NCBI GenBank assembly: GCA_014381755.1
Contig: JACNLB010000068.1
Span: 1-39,416 of the forward strand
Direction of reading: 5' to 3'
Source of the DNA: Fidelibacterota bacterium
GTDB taxonomy: Bacteria; Fidelibacterota; Marinisomatia; Marinisomatales; TCS55
Length of the DNA: 39,416 nt
This document shows positions 1 through 9,842 of the stretch, one piece after another. Made by a program: the position numbers and the translations under genes. The notes beneath the pieces were generated by a model. The model ran no database searches and had not been told where the DNA came from. It saw only the letters and a program-made list of their open reading frames with translations. Position 1 is the stretch's first letter. Each line of letters starts with the position of its first letter.

Positions 1-450
1 ATTAAACAACATATAACTGACAATCAATATTGCATTGACGGGTGTTGGTAGTCCTGTGAAAAATGATTTCGGATCCTCATCTTGAATAATATTGAACCGT
101 GCCAGGCGAATTGTTCCAAACAACAAGGGAGTAAATGCAATTATTCCGCCAAATAACGGCGGAAGCCCTTCCACATAGACAGTATAGATCAATAAAGACG
201 GTGCGGCGCAAAAAGACACTGTATCCGCAAAGGAATCAAATTCCACACCAAATTTCGATGGAATCCCCAACATGCGAGCCAGTTTACCATCGGCCACATC
301 GCATAATCCGGCAAACAGGATTAGCCAACCGCCACGAATGGGGTCACCCTTGATCATCATTACAATACCCATAAACCCCAAAAACATGTTCATCACCGTA
401 ATGAGATTGGGAATAAATCGACGCTTTTTACCTTTTTGCTTCATATTCAT
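1..450 (-). CDS. pssA: CDP-diacylglycerol--serine O-phosphatidyltransferase (CDP-alcohol phosphatidyltransferase family), truncated by window start
   Basis: Minus-strand translation MNMKQKGKKRRFIPNLITVMNMFLGFMGIVMMIKGDPIRGGWLILFAGLCDVADGKLARMLGIPSKFGVEFDSFADTVSF contains the CDP-alcohol phosphatidyltransferase motif D(x)2DG(x)2AR(x)8G(x)3D(x)3D; ATGA overlap with psd. Not in the ORF track because it runs off the edge. Confidence 0.93.
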   Translation of the reverse strand, partial: MNMKQKGKKRRFIPNLITVMNMFLGFMGIVMMIKGDPIRGGWLILFAGLCDVADGKLARMLGIPSKFGVEFDSFADTVSFCAAPSLLIYTVYVEGLPPLFGGIIAFTPLLFGTIRLARFNIIQDEDPKSFFTGLPTPVNAILIVSYMLFN

Positions 451-1088
451 GTTGTGAGCTGACCGAGAACGGTCGTGCCTCCTGTTACGTTGTCACCAAC
501 CTTCACATTGACTACAGAATTGGAAGGTACAATAAGATCGGTACGTGAGCCAAACATAATAAAGCCAAAGCGTTCGCCCGGCTTTACCTCTGAACCCACT
601 TTCGCATAACAATGTATCCTCCGAGCAATGAGACCGGCAATCTGCTTTATCTTTATTTTCATATTTCCACGGGATAAAACAATAATTGCCTGTTCATTCA
701 CATCACTGGCGCTATGATCAAACGCAGCTTTGAATTTGCCTTTTTTATAATCCACGCTTTCGACAATTCCATCAACTGGCATTTTATTTGAATGAACATT
801 AAACACATTTAAAAAGATCGAAATTTGCTTGGCATTTCCTACAACTTCATCTTCAATTTCATCGATCAATACAACTTTGCCGTCAGCGGGAGCTATGAGT
901 AGATTTTCACCTTCCGGTGTTGTACGTTGGGGATCACGGAAAAAATTGAGACTAAAAATGAATAAAAACCCGAAAATAAAATAACTCACTTTAAGGGCAT
1001 CATTTTCATATCCATATCCAGCAATACCGCAAATGAACGTCAGGACCATAAGCCCGATCAGAATCTTTCTACCCTCCGGGGCCAGCAT
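447..1088 (-). CDS. psd: Phosphatidylserine decarboxylase (short, archaeal-type-like proenzyme)
   Basis: 213-aa ORF with PADGKVV, FNVHSNKMPVDG and C-terminal FGSRTDLIVP (GS processing site); next to pssA. Confidence 0.93.
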   Translation of the reverse strand: MLAPEGRKILIGLMVLTFICGIAGYGYENDALKVSYFIFGFLFIFSLNFFRDPQRTTPEGENLLIAPADGKVVLIDEIEDEVVGNAKQISIFLNVFNVHSNKMPVDGIVESVDYKKGKFKAAFDHSASDVNEQAIIVLSRGNMKIKIKQIAGLIARRIHCYAKVGSEVKPGERFGFIMFGSRTDLIVPSNSVVNVKVGDNVTGGTTVLGQLTT

Positions 1089-2176
1089 TATTTCACGCTC
1101 GCTAATATTAGATATTTTGTCAATGTATTTCCATCTCGATAGATTTTTAATTTTATTTTATTCCCCGACCGTAAATCGCTTTCTTTTATGATCTTTAAAA
1201 TTTCACGAGAATTTCGAATATTTTGTCCATTTACAGCTGTAATGATATCTCCAACTTCAACTCCAGCCTTTTGAGCATTGCTGCTTTTTTCTACTTCTAC
1301 GACAATGACACCTTGTCGAAGGGGAACATCAAGATATTCTGCTACCTCTTCTGTTAATCGTTCCACAGATAATCCCGTGGAAAAACTCCGATCCACTTTC
1401 CCGGACACTTTTAATTCTTCAGCAATGTCTTTCGCCAAATTGATGGGAATGGCAAATCCAATTCCGATGGATCCCTCGGCAAATTGAGAGGCCGTATAAA
1501 TGAATGTATTAATTCCAATGACTTCCCCAAGACTGTTAACCAACGGTCCACCACTATTTCCCCTGTTAATAGCTGCATCCGTTTGAATCATGTCTTTATA
1601 AATTTTTCCTGATTGAAATCCAAAATCCATGTCCATAGCGCTGATAATTCCTGCTGTGGCTGTGGGCTGCTTGCTGATATCAAAAAGTCCAAATGGATTT
1701 CCAAGAGCAATTGCCCATTCACCTATGATTAAGTCATCAGAGTCGCCCAAAACTGCATAAGGAAAATTGCGTCCCATTAATTTTAATAGAGCCAAGTCCG
1801 TTATGAAATCTGTACCGATAATTTCTGCTTCATATTCTTTACCGCCGGGAAGAGTGACCATAACTTCCGTGGCATTTTCAATGACATGGAAATTAGTTAA
1901 TACATATCCATCGGGACTAATAACAACACCGGAGCCTGAACTGCGGACTTCCTTTTTCCGACTGCGTTCCGGAAAGAAAAAGTCAAAGAACGGATCTCGA
2001 CCCCTTCCGAATGGACTATAGACATCCCGTAACTGTACAACGCTGATGGATGCAACAGCCGGTTCTACAGATTCGATGGCTCGTGTAATAGCCGTGTGCC
2101 GAGACTCATCGACGCCCCACTGGCCGTTTAGTAACGTTAGTGCAAAAAGTAAACTAGAAAATATCCGCGCCATCAT
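1088..2176 (-). CDS. HtrA/DegP-family trypsin-like serine protease with one C-terminal PDZ domain
   Basis: NFHVIENA, TDLALLK, GNSGGPLVNSLGEVIGIN catalytic motifs, single PDZ-like C-terminus (GVIVVEVEKSSNAQKAGVEVGDIITAVNGQ). Confidence 0.93.
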   Translation of the reverse strand: MMARIFSSLLFALTLLNGQWGVDESRHTAITRAIESVEPAVASISVVQLRDVYSPFGRGRDPFFDFFFPERSRKKEVRSSGSGVVISPDGYVLTNFHVIENATEVMVTLPGGKEYEAEIIGTDFITDLALLKLMGRNFPYAVLGDSDDLIIGEWAIALGNPFGLFDISKQPTATAGIISAMDMDFGFQSGKIYKDMIQTDAAINRGNSGGPLVNSLGEVIGINTFIYTASQFAEGSIGIGFAIPINLAKDIAEELKVSGKVDRSFSTGLSVERLTEEVAEYLDVPLRQGVIVVEVEKSSNAQKAGVEVGDIITAVNGQNIRNSREILKIIKESDLRSGNKIKLKIYRDGNTLTKYLILASVK

Positions 2177-2900
2177 ATTCCACTTTTTCTAAAAAAAGAC
2201 CTTGAGCAGGTGCCCTGTAAACCTGGACATCTTCTTGAGGATTATTTAATAATGTTTCAAATTCTGATTTAGACATTTTATTTTGTGTCACGTTTACCAT
2301 TGTTCCCACGAGGTAGCGCACCATATGATGCAAAAAACGGTTTGCCGCCACCCTGTAATTTACAATTCCGTTGTCATTTGACCATTCAGATAATGCGATA
2401 ATACACACTCTATTTTGAACCTCTGGATTGAATTTTGAGAACGAGGTAAAATCATGTTCACCATTGAGTGTTTCCGCCAATGCATTAAGTTGATCTATAT
2501 CTAAAGGTCCAGTTTGCCAAACTTTATTCCGATCCATGATATTTTCATCTATCCGGCAACGATACATATAATGGCGTTTGACGGCAGAAAACCTGGCATG
2601 AAATTCATCCGGAACAACAACACAATCATGGACACGAATATCTACGGGAAGATTTCCATTTAATGCGGGCATTATATCACATGTTGCCATGTTTGTTTCC
2701 CAATCAAAGTGGGCGATCTGCTTCAAGGCATGAACACGGCTATCCGTTCGGCCTGAACCACTAACATTGATCTTTTCACCTTTGCTTAACGTCGACAAAG
2801 CACCTTCCAATTCTCCCTGTACAGACCGGTGGGACTTTTGTCTTTGCCAGCCATGATATGCAGAACCGTCGTATTGAATTTGAATTTTAAATCTGGGCAA
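2154..2900 (-). CDS. truA: tRNA pseudouridine(38-40) synthase TruA
   Basis: IQYDGSAYHGWQRQ, GSGRTDSRVHALKQIAHFD (catalytic Asp), FLHHMVRYLVGTMV. Confidence 0.96.
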   Translation of the reverse strand: MPRFKIQIQYDGSAYHGWQRQKSHRSVQGELEGALSTLSKGEKINVSGSGRTDSRVHALKQIAHFDWETNMATCDIMPALNGNLPVDIRVHDCVVVPDEFHARFSAVKRHYMYRCRIDENIMDRNKVWQTGPLDIDQLNALAETLNGEHDFTSFSKFNPEVQNRVCIIALSEWSNDNGIVNYRVAANRFLHHMVRYLVGTMVNVTQNKMSKSEFETLLNNPQEDVQVYRAPAQGLFLEKVEYDGADIF

Positions 2901-3621
2901 TGTTATGAAGCGTAAAAAAAATAAATGATATAATCAGCAGTGTGCTAAAATGTCCAAGTGTAAATGGAATTAGACACGCGACTCCCCGTGGAATTTGCTG
3001 TCCATATCCGCGCAATGTCATGGCGTTGGCGATGTCATCCGCTTTATGTAAATGAATCATAATCATTCCCGGCAGCTGCCTGGCCGTTTCCTTCCAGTGC
3101 TGGATTCTACCATGAGTAACATTCAATCCCAATGCTTTATGAATCCCCTGCCAGCGACTCCAATCACGTTGTAGAGATGGATAAAAGCGAAGTGTCATTT
3201 CCATAAACAAAAACCAATCTTCTACTTTTCGCCAGGGTTTGTTGAACTGCACCCAAATACTGCGCAATGCCTGAAAGACAGACCCAGAACCGGAACCTAA
3301 TGTATAGGCATTCATGATGGCCATGACCAATAAAAATTTCATCATGGCTGTACTTATTTCAATAAAAATTTGCCAATATGTCGATTGACTCATGATGATG
3401 GAAATAAAAAAATAAAATCCAATCATAATAGGCAGAAAATAGATAAATGATCTTAATGATAGCATGATTTGGGAAACGGCTACTTTTTCCAACCATAATA
3501 AACTCATGAATAATCCAAGATATCCAATCCAATGAAATAGTGTCGGACTGAATAATACGGCTGTGGAAAAAGATAAATACAGCCAAAGCCTGATTAACGG
3601 CTGTTTAAAAAGAGAGCTCAT
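2887..3621 (-). CDS. ecfT: Energy-coupling factor transporter transmembrane protein (EcfT/CbiQ family)
   Basis: Multi-TM N-terminus, LRFYPSLQRDWSRWQGIHKALG, and ADDIANAMTLRGYG C-terminal coupling motif; overlaps truA. Confidence 0.8.
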   Translation of the reverse strand: MSSLFKQPLIRLWLYLSFSTAVLFSPTLFHWIGYLGLFMSLLWLEKVAVSQIMLSLRSFIYFLPIMIGFYFFISIIMSQSTYWQIFIEISTAMMKFLLVMAIMNAYTLGSGSGSVFQALRSIWVQFNKPWRKVEDWFLFMEMTLRFYPSLQRDWSRWQGIHKALGLNVTHGRIQHWKETARQLPGMIMIHLHKADDIANAMTLRGYGQQIPRGVACLIPFTLGHFSTLLIISFIFFTLHNIAQI

Positions 3622-3624
3622 TTC

Positions 3625-4242
3625 TTAAAACTGGATCGTAAGGGATAAACCGGAATCGCCGCTATTCGGATGGATTATGGGCATTACAGAAACTGCTTCA
3701 ATTTGGGAAATTCTCTGCAGGTAAAGCGCGTCAATTGCCGAAACGATATGATTAATCACAACACTGCCTGCAATAAATTTTGCGCCCAATGCCCAGGTAT
3801 CGCTAGAAACCCTGTAGTTGCGGTATTGTTTTCGCTTTGAGTCCGATGACCATTCCCAACTCCATTCATTCTCGGATGGATAAAGAGCATCAAACTCCCG
3901 AAAACGCAAATGTTCTTCATTATGAGCATTCATTGATTCATAATTGCCTACATCCACCCAAAATTGCCTGTCCTTGTCTTTGGTTTCAACTCCGGCGAAA
4001 TCTGCAGCATACGCCTGAAATAGGTCTGAATAATTATGACTGACAATCAACGCACCGGCAAAAGATGTCCATAATACTGTTTCTGAAAGTGTGAAAAATC
4101 GACCTCTCTCCGGTTTGTCCAGGCTATACTCTCCCCAGCCGGGAAGTAAAAATGATTTTACAACCGGACTTAAGCCGTTGCTGCTTTGACCAAATGCAAT
4201 GCTGTAGAAAATCACAAAAGCAATCAATGAAGTTTTTTTCAT
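3625..4242 (-). CDS. Hypothetical membrane protein, DUF5683-like (SFLLPGWGEYSLDKPERGRFF)
   Basis: 205-aa ORF with signal peptide and PGWGE/Y...GRFF motif typical of DUF5683-like proteins. Confidence 0.7.
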   Translation of the reverse strand: MKKTSLIAFVIFYSIAFGQSSNGLSPVVKSFLLPGWGEYSLDKPERGRFFTLSETVLWTSFAGALIVSHNYSDLFQAYAADFAGVETKDKDRQFWVDVGNYESMNAHNEEHLRFREFDALYPSENEWSWEWSSDSKRKQYRNYRVSSDTWALGAKFIAGSVVINHIVSAIDALYLQRISQIEAVSVMPIIHPNSGDSGLSLTIQF

Positions 4243-4316
4243 TCTTATTTAATCGTTTTTATTAGCCGCTAATTTTAAAACTTTTCAATTTTTACTTAAT
4301 TAAGTTTATGCTTTCC

Positions 4317-4372
4317 CATGCTTCATTACTCATGCTCCATTTATCATCTTCCATCATCCGTTTTCCATGCCT
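4317..4372. repeat. Degenerate heptameric tandem array (8 units) across the 3' end of lnt
   Basis: Units CATGCTT CATTACT CATGCTC CATTTAT CATCTTC CATCATC CGTTTTC CATGCCT; CAT (or CGT) at 4317, 4324, 4331, 4338, 4345, 4352, 4359, 4366, exact period 7. Confidence 0.8.
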
Positions 4373-5849
4373 TTACCCATTCCCAAACGATCATACTTAA
4401 TCCAAAGAAAATACACAGTAAAGCAAATACATCTCCACCAGGATAATGTCTATTTTCATTCATAAATGTTAATGAACCCAAAATGATTCCTTGCTCATAA
4501 AATGCAAGTGATTGTTCAGCTCTTCCGGAAGGTGCTATGATGCCTGAAATGCCTGTATTTGCGCTGCGTACCACCGGCACTCGATTTTCCACAGCTCGCA
4601 ATTGAGCCACGGCAAAATGCTGATATGCACCGGGAGAATCACCGGACCAAGCATCGTTGGTCTGAATCGTTAAAAATTCTGCACCTGAATCAACAAATTT
4701 TTTGGCGATCCTGGGAAAACTCGATTCGTAGCAGATCATATTACCAAAGCGTTTATTATGTACATTAAATATGGTGTATTCCGTGCCATGTTCAAAGTTC
4801 CCCTGACCAAAATTCAATTTATCTAATTGAGGAAATTTATAAGACAATGGTATGTATTCTGCAAAAGGAACCAAATGAAGTTTATGATACATATTATATG
4901 TGCCGTCCACATTCAGCAATATAGAACCATTATAATAATGTTTCCCTTTTTCATCGACTTCCCGATCAACAGTACCGGCTAATAGGGGAATATCATTCTT
5001 CACAACATGTGATTGAATATCAGTTCGGATTGATGAAGTTCGCAAATATACCGGTAATGCTGATTCCGGCCATAAAACAAAATCCGGCTGCTGCGCCATT
5101 GCTTCAATTGTTAAGGAATCCATCAAGGATATTAATTCTGCCCGGAAAGATCGATCCCACTTTTGCACAGGATTCACATTGGGCTGAATGACAGCCACTG
5201 AAAATTGAGATGGAGTGGAATTATTTTCTATCTTATTAAGACGCCATACACCAAGGACAAAAACCAACATCCATAATCCAATCGCTCCATAAATAAATTG
5301 TTTTCGTTCCTGTGAAGTTAAAGCCAAATAAAGTAAACCATTTAGTACACAAATAAAGAACGTAATTCCGGCGGTTCCAGTAATATCAACCGTTTGAATC
5401 AAGGACAAGATTGAAACTTGGGTCAATGCTAAATCTCCCCAGGGGAAACCCATGGATCCAAAACTGCGTACTAGTTCCATGGCAATCCAAACAAATGGGA
5501 ATATCATTAAACCAATTTTTAAGCGATGTTGTAAAAAACTAATAAGACCACCGGCTAATACCCAAAAAATACCTAGGTAGAAAACAGTACCTGCTAATGA
5601 TAAAAATGCTATAATTGCTGTCGTTCCTTGATTTATACCCATCCAATAAAATGCAATTGTGTGGGCAGTAATCGCAGCTAAATATGACATAGCTGCGCTG
5701 GTTATAACGCTTCGGTTTAACCAAATATGTATTAAGGGAATAAAGCCAAAATATATAAAGAATGTAGCTGGAATGGGCAAATATGCAACTCCCACCAATA
5801 TTCCCGAAATAAGTGCCAAAGCCCAATCAGGATAATTATTCAGCTTCAT
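4344..5849 (-). CDS. lnt: Apolipoprotein N-acyltransferase
   Basis: 501 aa, multi-TM plus CN-hydrolase domain (LWPESALP, HKLHLVPFAEYIP, ICYESSFPRIAKKFV); ATGA overlap with ruvX. Confidence 0.95.
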   Translation of the reverse strand: MKLNNYPDWALALISGILVGVAYLPIPATFFIYFGFIPLIHIWLNRSVITSAAMSYLAAITAHTIAFYWMGINQGTTAIIAFLSLAGTVFYLGIFWVLAGGLISFLQHRLKIGLMIFPFVWIAMELVRSFGSMGFPWGDLALTQVSILSLIQTVDITGTAGITFFICVLNGLLYLALTSQERKQFIYGAIGLWMLVFVLGVWRLNKIENNSTPSQFSVAVIQPNVNPVQKWDRSFRAELISLMDSLTIEAMAQQPDFVLWPESALPVYLRTSSIRTDIQSHVVKNDIPLLAGTVDREVDEKGKHYYNGSILLNVDGTYNMYHKLHLVPFAEYIPLSYKFPQLDKLNFGQGNFEHGTEYTIFNVHNKRFGNMICYESSFPRIAKKFVDSGAEFLTIQTNDAWSGDSPGAYQHFAVAQLRAVENRVPVVRSANTGISGIIAPSGRAEQSLAFYEQGIILGSLTFMNENRHYPGGDVFALLCIFFGLSMIVWEWVKAWKTDDGR

Positions 5850-6253
5850 CTCTTTTGGCTGTCTAAATATTGCTGAAGAATGATTGCTGCTGCGGTTTGA
5901 TCAATTAAGCCTTTATTATGCCCTGTTTTTATCCCCTGCTCAATCAACGCTTTTTCAGCACTGACGGATGTTAATCGCTCATCAATTAATTCAACTTTTA
6001 TGTTATTATCAATTAACATTTCAACAAACCGATTTACTTTTTCAGTTTGTGCTGTAACCTGTCCCTTCATTCCTTTTGGTAAACCAACCACGACAATTTC
6101 AACTTCCTTTTCTTTTATAATGGATTGAATGTCTGTAATAAGTTCAGGATTATTTGGAATGGTATTAAAAGGTGAAGCAATTATTTTCATGGGATCCGAC
6201 AAGGCAAGCCCAACACGTTTTTCTCCATAATCAATACCAAGAATACGGTGCAT
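5846..6253 (-). CDS. ruvX: Holliday junction resolvase-like protein RuvX/YqgF
   Basis: RILGIDYGEKRVGLALSDP, VVVGLPKGMKG, LIDERLTSVSAEKAL. Confidence 0.95.
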   Translation of the reverse strand: MHRILGIDYGEKRVGLALSDPMKIIASPFNTIPNNPELITDIQSIIKEKEVEIVVVGLPKGMKGQVTAQTEKVNRFVEMLIDNNIKVELIDERLTSVSAEKALIEQGIKTGHNKGLIDQTAAAIILQQYLDSQKR

Positions 6254-6270
6254 ATTATTTTATGATTATG

Positions 6271-8475
6271 TTATTGTATGGAATGGCCGGTTCGTTCGAT
6301 AAAATCTACACCAGCCACTTTGGTCAATTTTCTGAATAAACGATCAAGTTGCCGCACGTTATTAATTTGAATAATAAAATATACTCTCGCATGGGCATCT
6401 TTTACTTTTGAATCCACACTTATGATATTTAAATCAAATTTATTGATGCAATCCGTCAAATCATTTAACAATCCTTTACGGTCTTCCCCGATTATTTTTA
6501 TTCGCACATTGAACAAGTCTTTTCTGTCTACATCCCATTCCACTGGAATAAGTCTGTCGGATTCCTTATTTAGCAAAGGTAAACTTTTGCAATCTGACTT
6601 ATGAACTGTTATACCACGCCCCCTGGTTACAAAACCAATCATTTCATCCCCGGGAATTGGATTGCAGCATTTTCCAAACGTAACCATCAGATTAGAAATT
6701 CCCTGGAGCTTTATTCCTTTTGTTTTTGACCGTGCAAAATCAAAAAAGCTTTTTTCCGCTTCATCAGTATCTTGATCCAATACTTCTTCTTGTTCTGGAT
6801 TAATTTTTTGTAAAATTTCCCGAATGGTTATGTCGCCTTTTCCAATGACTTCCAATAATTGCTCTGAATTATTAAATCCAAATTTTTTGTGAGAGCCCTC
6901 AATTTCATCATACATATTTTTCATTTTCATACGACGCAGTGTTTTCGTTAAAATCTCTTTTCCTAAATGAACACTCTCTTCAAATTGCTGTTTAACCATT
7001 ACTTTTTTAATGTGTGTCCTTGCTTTTGTCGTCACAACAAAATTTAGCCAACCATAACTTGGTTTTTGTGTTTTGCTCGTAATTATTTCAATAACATCGC
7101 CATTCTGAAGCTGGGTATTTAATGGTACAATTCTCTGGTTCACTTTTGCTCCAAGACAATGGAGTCCAATTTCAGTATGAACATGAAACGCAAAATCAAT
7201 TGGTGTCGCGTCAATGGGGAGTTGCTGCAAATCACCGTTGGGTGTGAAAACAAAAATCTCATCTCTGAAAAGGTCGATCTTCAATAGATTCATAAACTCC
7301 TTAGGATCGGACGATTCAGATTGCAAAATATCTACTAATTCTCGCAGCCATTTTATGTGCGTATCCACACCTTTCAACTTGGAGCTGCCTTCCTTGTATT
7401 GCCAGTGAGCTGCAACACCAATTTCTGCTGTCGCTTCCATTTCATGTGTACGAATTTGTATTTCCATTAATTTTCCGTTAGGCCCAACAATAGTTGTATG
7501 AATAGATTGATATGCATTTGATTTTGGAGATGCAATAAAATCTTTAAACCGCTCTTGAACGGGTGTAAACTGATTATGAATAATTCCCAAAGCCAAATAA
7601 CAATCCTCAATTTTTTCAACAACTATCCGAACGGCTAAATGATCATAGATTTCATCAAACTTTTTATCTCTTTTTACCATCTTACCATAAATAGATGCAT
7701 GGGATTTAACCCGACCATAAATTTGTGCTGTAATATCTAATTTATTTAATTCTTTTTGGAGAGGATCAGACAACAGTTTGATATATTTCTGTCGTTCTTT
7801 TCGGCTAGACTTAATCTTTGAATCCAAATCCTTATATTCTTTAGGCTTAAGTGTTTTAAATACCAAATCTTCCAAGTGAGCTTTCACGTTAGCCATACCT
7901 AATCGATGTGCTAATGGAACGAAGACATCACGAGTTTCCACTGCAATTCGATGCTGCTTCATTCTCGGCAAATGTTCAATCGTCTGCATATTATGAAGAC
8001 GGTCAGCAAATTTGATTATAATCACCCTTAAGTCTTTTGCGACAGATAAGAGCATTTTCATGAAATTACCCGCTTGTTTTTCTGCACGCGAGGTAAACTT
8101 GATGCCGCCTAACTTTGTAACACCATCGACTAAATTGGTAATATCTTCACCGAACTTTTCCCTGATGTCCGCCAGAGATGCACCCGTATCTTCAACTGAA
8201 TCGTGGAGCAATCCGCCAATGACTGTAATATGATCCATTTTCCAATCAGCCAGCAATTTTGCAACTTCCACACAATGATTAAAATAGGGTTCGCCTGATT
8301 TTCGTTTTTGACCTTCGTGGTGGGAAACCCCAAAATCATACGCTTCCCAAAGAAGTCGTTTTATTTCTTCATTTTCTTTATCGGTAGATTCACTGACCTG
8401 ATTGAACAATTCCATGAATTGTTTTGGGAATTCACCCACAAGTTGTGGAATAAACCGTGATAATGGATTTTGCAT
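6271..8475 (-). CDS. RelA/SpoT family (p)ppGpp synthetase/hydrolase
   Basis: HD domain (GGLLHDSVEDTGAS), synthetase domain (YQSIHTTIVGPNGKLMEIQIRTHEME), TGS (FVFTPNGDLQQLPIDATPIDFAFHVHTEIG) and C-terminal ACT. Confidence 0.96.
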   Translation of the reverse strand: MQNPLSRFIPQLVGEFPKQFMELFNQVSESTDKENEEIKRLLWEAYDFGVSHHEGQKRKSGEPYFNHCVEVAKLLADWKMDHITVIGGLLHDSVEDTGASLADIREKFGEDITNLVDGVTKLGGIKFTSRAEKQAGNFMKMLLSVAKDLRVIIIKFADRLHNMQTIEHLPRMKQHRIAVETRDVFVPLAHRLGMANVKAHLEDLVFKTLKPKEYKDLDSKIKSSRKERQKYIKLLSDPLQKELNKLDITAQIYGRVKSHASIYGKMVKRDKKFDEIYDHLAVRIVVEKIEDCYLALGIIHNQFTPVQERFKDFIASPKSNAYQSIHTTIVGPNGKLMEIQIRTHEMEATAEIGVAAHWQYKEGSSKLKGVDTHIKWLRELVDILQSESSDPKEFMNLLKIDLFRDEIFVFTPNGDLQQLPIDATPIDFAFHVHTEIGLHCLGAKVNQRIVPLNTQLQNGDVIEIITSKTQKPSYGWLNFVVTTKARTHIKKVMVKQQFEESVHLGKEILTKTLRRMKMKNMYDEIEGSHKKFGFNNSEQLLEVIGKGDITIREILQKINPEQEEVLDQDTDEAEKSFFDFARSKTKGIKLQGISNLMVTFGKCCNPIPGDEMIGFVTRGRGITVHKSDCKSLPLLNKESDRLIPVEWDVDRKDLFNVRIKIIGEDRKGLLNDLTDCINKFDLNIISVDSKVKDAHARVYFIIQINNVRQLDRLFRKLTKVAGVDFIERTGHSIQ

Positions 8476-9842
8476 TAGAAAGGTACGTCCGCTCCCATTT
8501 CATCACCTACCGGTGCATAATTTTCAAAACGAGCAAAACGATCAATGAATGCCGCGTCCAATGTTCCTGTGGGTCCATTTCGATGTTTTGCCACAATTAT
8601 CTGTGCCTTGCCTCTGTCCTCATCATCCTGGGAATAAATCCATTGACGATAGAGGAAAATCACCAAATCCGCATCCTGTTCAATGGCACCACTCTCCCGC
8701 AAGTCTGATAGTTGCGGCCGGTGTTCTGATCGTTGTTCAACAGCACGGGATAATTGTGAAAGTGCTATGACCGGAATATCCAATTCTTTGGCTAATGCTT
8801 TCAACGAACGGGAAATAGTAGAAATTTCCTGCTGCCTGCTTTCCACTCCTTTTGGACCTGACATAAGTTGTAAATAATCCACAATAAGTAAATCAATATT
8901 ATGCTCTGCTTTCAATCGGCGGGCTTTGGCACGTAATTCCAAAACACTAATGGCCGGAGTATCATCCAAATGAATAGATGCTTCAGCCAACGTTCCAACG
9001 GATACGCTCAAATTTTGCCATTGAGTCTTAGGTAATTTACCTGTCCGAACTAAATGACTGTCTACCCTGGCCTCAGCACATAATAAGCGCAGAGCTAATT
9101 GATGATTAGCCATTTCCAAACTGAAAATCCCAACTGAATGATCATGATCCACTGCAGCGTTGCGAGCCATGGATAGAGCTAAAGCCGTTTTTCCCATGGC
9201 TGGACGGCCGGCTACGATTATCAATTCGCCCGGTTGAAAACCAGACGTCAGTTCATCTAAGTCCACCAAGCCGGAAGCAATACCGGTTACATCACCGGAA
9301 CGTGAATGGATTTGATCAAGTTTTTCAAATGCTTCGTGGAGGATGGGGTCGATATGCTGGAATCCACCCCGTAATCGACGCTGTGAGATGGAAAAAATGG
9401 ATTGCTCGGCCTGATCTAATAGTTCGTCTACCCCTTGTGAATCATCATATGCATCTTTGGAAAGGCTATGGGAGATCATGATCAATTGCCTTAACATGGC
9501 TTTTTCTAAAACAATTTTAGCGTAATTCTCAACATTGGCTACTGAAGGAACAGATTCTACAAGGCCTGTGACGTAGTAGGCACCACCAACACTTTCGAGC
9601 TGCTTATTTTTCTTGAGCTGATTTACAATCGATACTGTATCGATTTCCTGTCCCTCATTAAACAATTGTGCCATACTGCTGAATATTTTGCTGTGAGCTT
9701 CTTTATAAAATTGATCAGCTGTAAGCCATTGCAGTGATTTACTGACTGCTTCCTTACTGGCCAGCATGGCTCCCAGAACAGCTTGTTCAGCTTCTGGCGA
9801 TTGCGGTTGAACATTTAACGGTTGTTTTAATTCATTAGTCAT
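8475..9842 (-). CDS. dnaB: Replicative DNA helicase DnaB
   Basis: GELIIVAGRPAMGKTALALSMARNAA (Walker A), LLIVDYLQLM (Walker B), QDADLVIFLYR; no intein visible at 455 aa. Confidence 0.97.
   Translation of the reverse strand: MTNELKQPLNVQPQSPEAEQAVLGAMLASKEAVSKSLQWLTADQFYKEAHSKIFSSMAQLFNEGQEIDTVSIVNQLKKNKQLESVGGAYYVTGLVESVPSVANVENYAKIVLEKAMLRQLIMISHSLSKDAYDDSQGVDELLDQAEQSIFSISQRRLRGGFQHIDPILHEAFEKLDQIHSRSGDVTGIASGLVDLDELTSGFQPGELIIVAGRPAMGKTALALSMARNAAVDHDHSVGIFSLEMANHQLALRLLCAEARVDSHLVRTGKLPKTQWQNLSVSVGTLAEASIHLDDTPAISVLELRAKARRLKAEHNIDLLIVDYLQLMSGPKGVESRQQEISTISRSLKALAKELDIPVIALSQLSRAVEQRSEHRPQLSDLRESGAIEQDADLVIFLYRQWIYSQDDEDRGKAQIIVAKHRNGPTGTLDAAFIDRFARFENYAPVGDEMGADVPF

Noticed and set aside
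135-457. Plus-strand ORFs of 72 and 61 aa at the window start
   Set aside because: They lie opposite the truncated pssA, which has a clear family motif.
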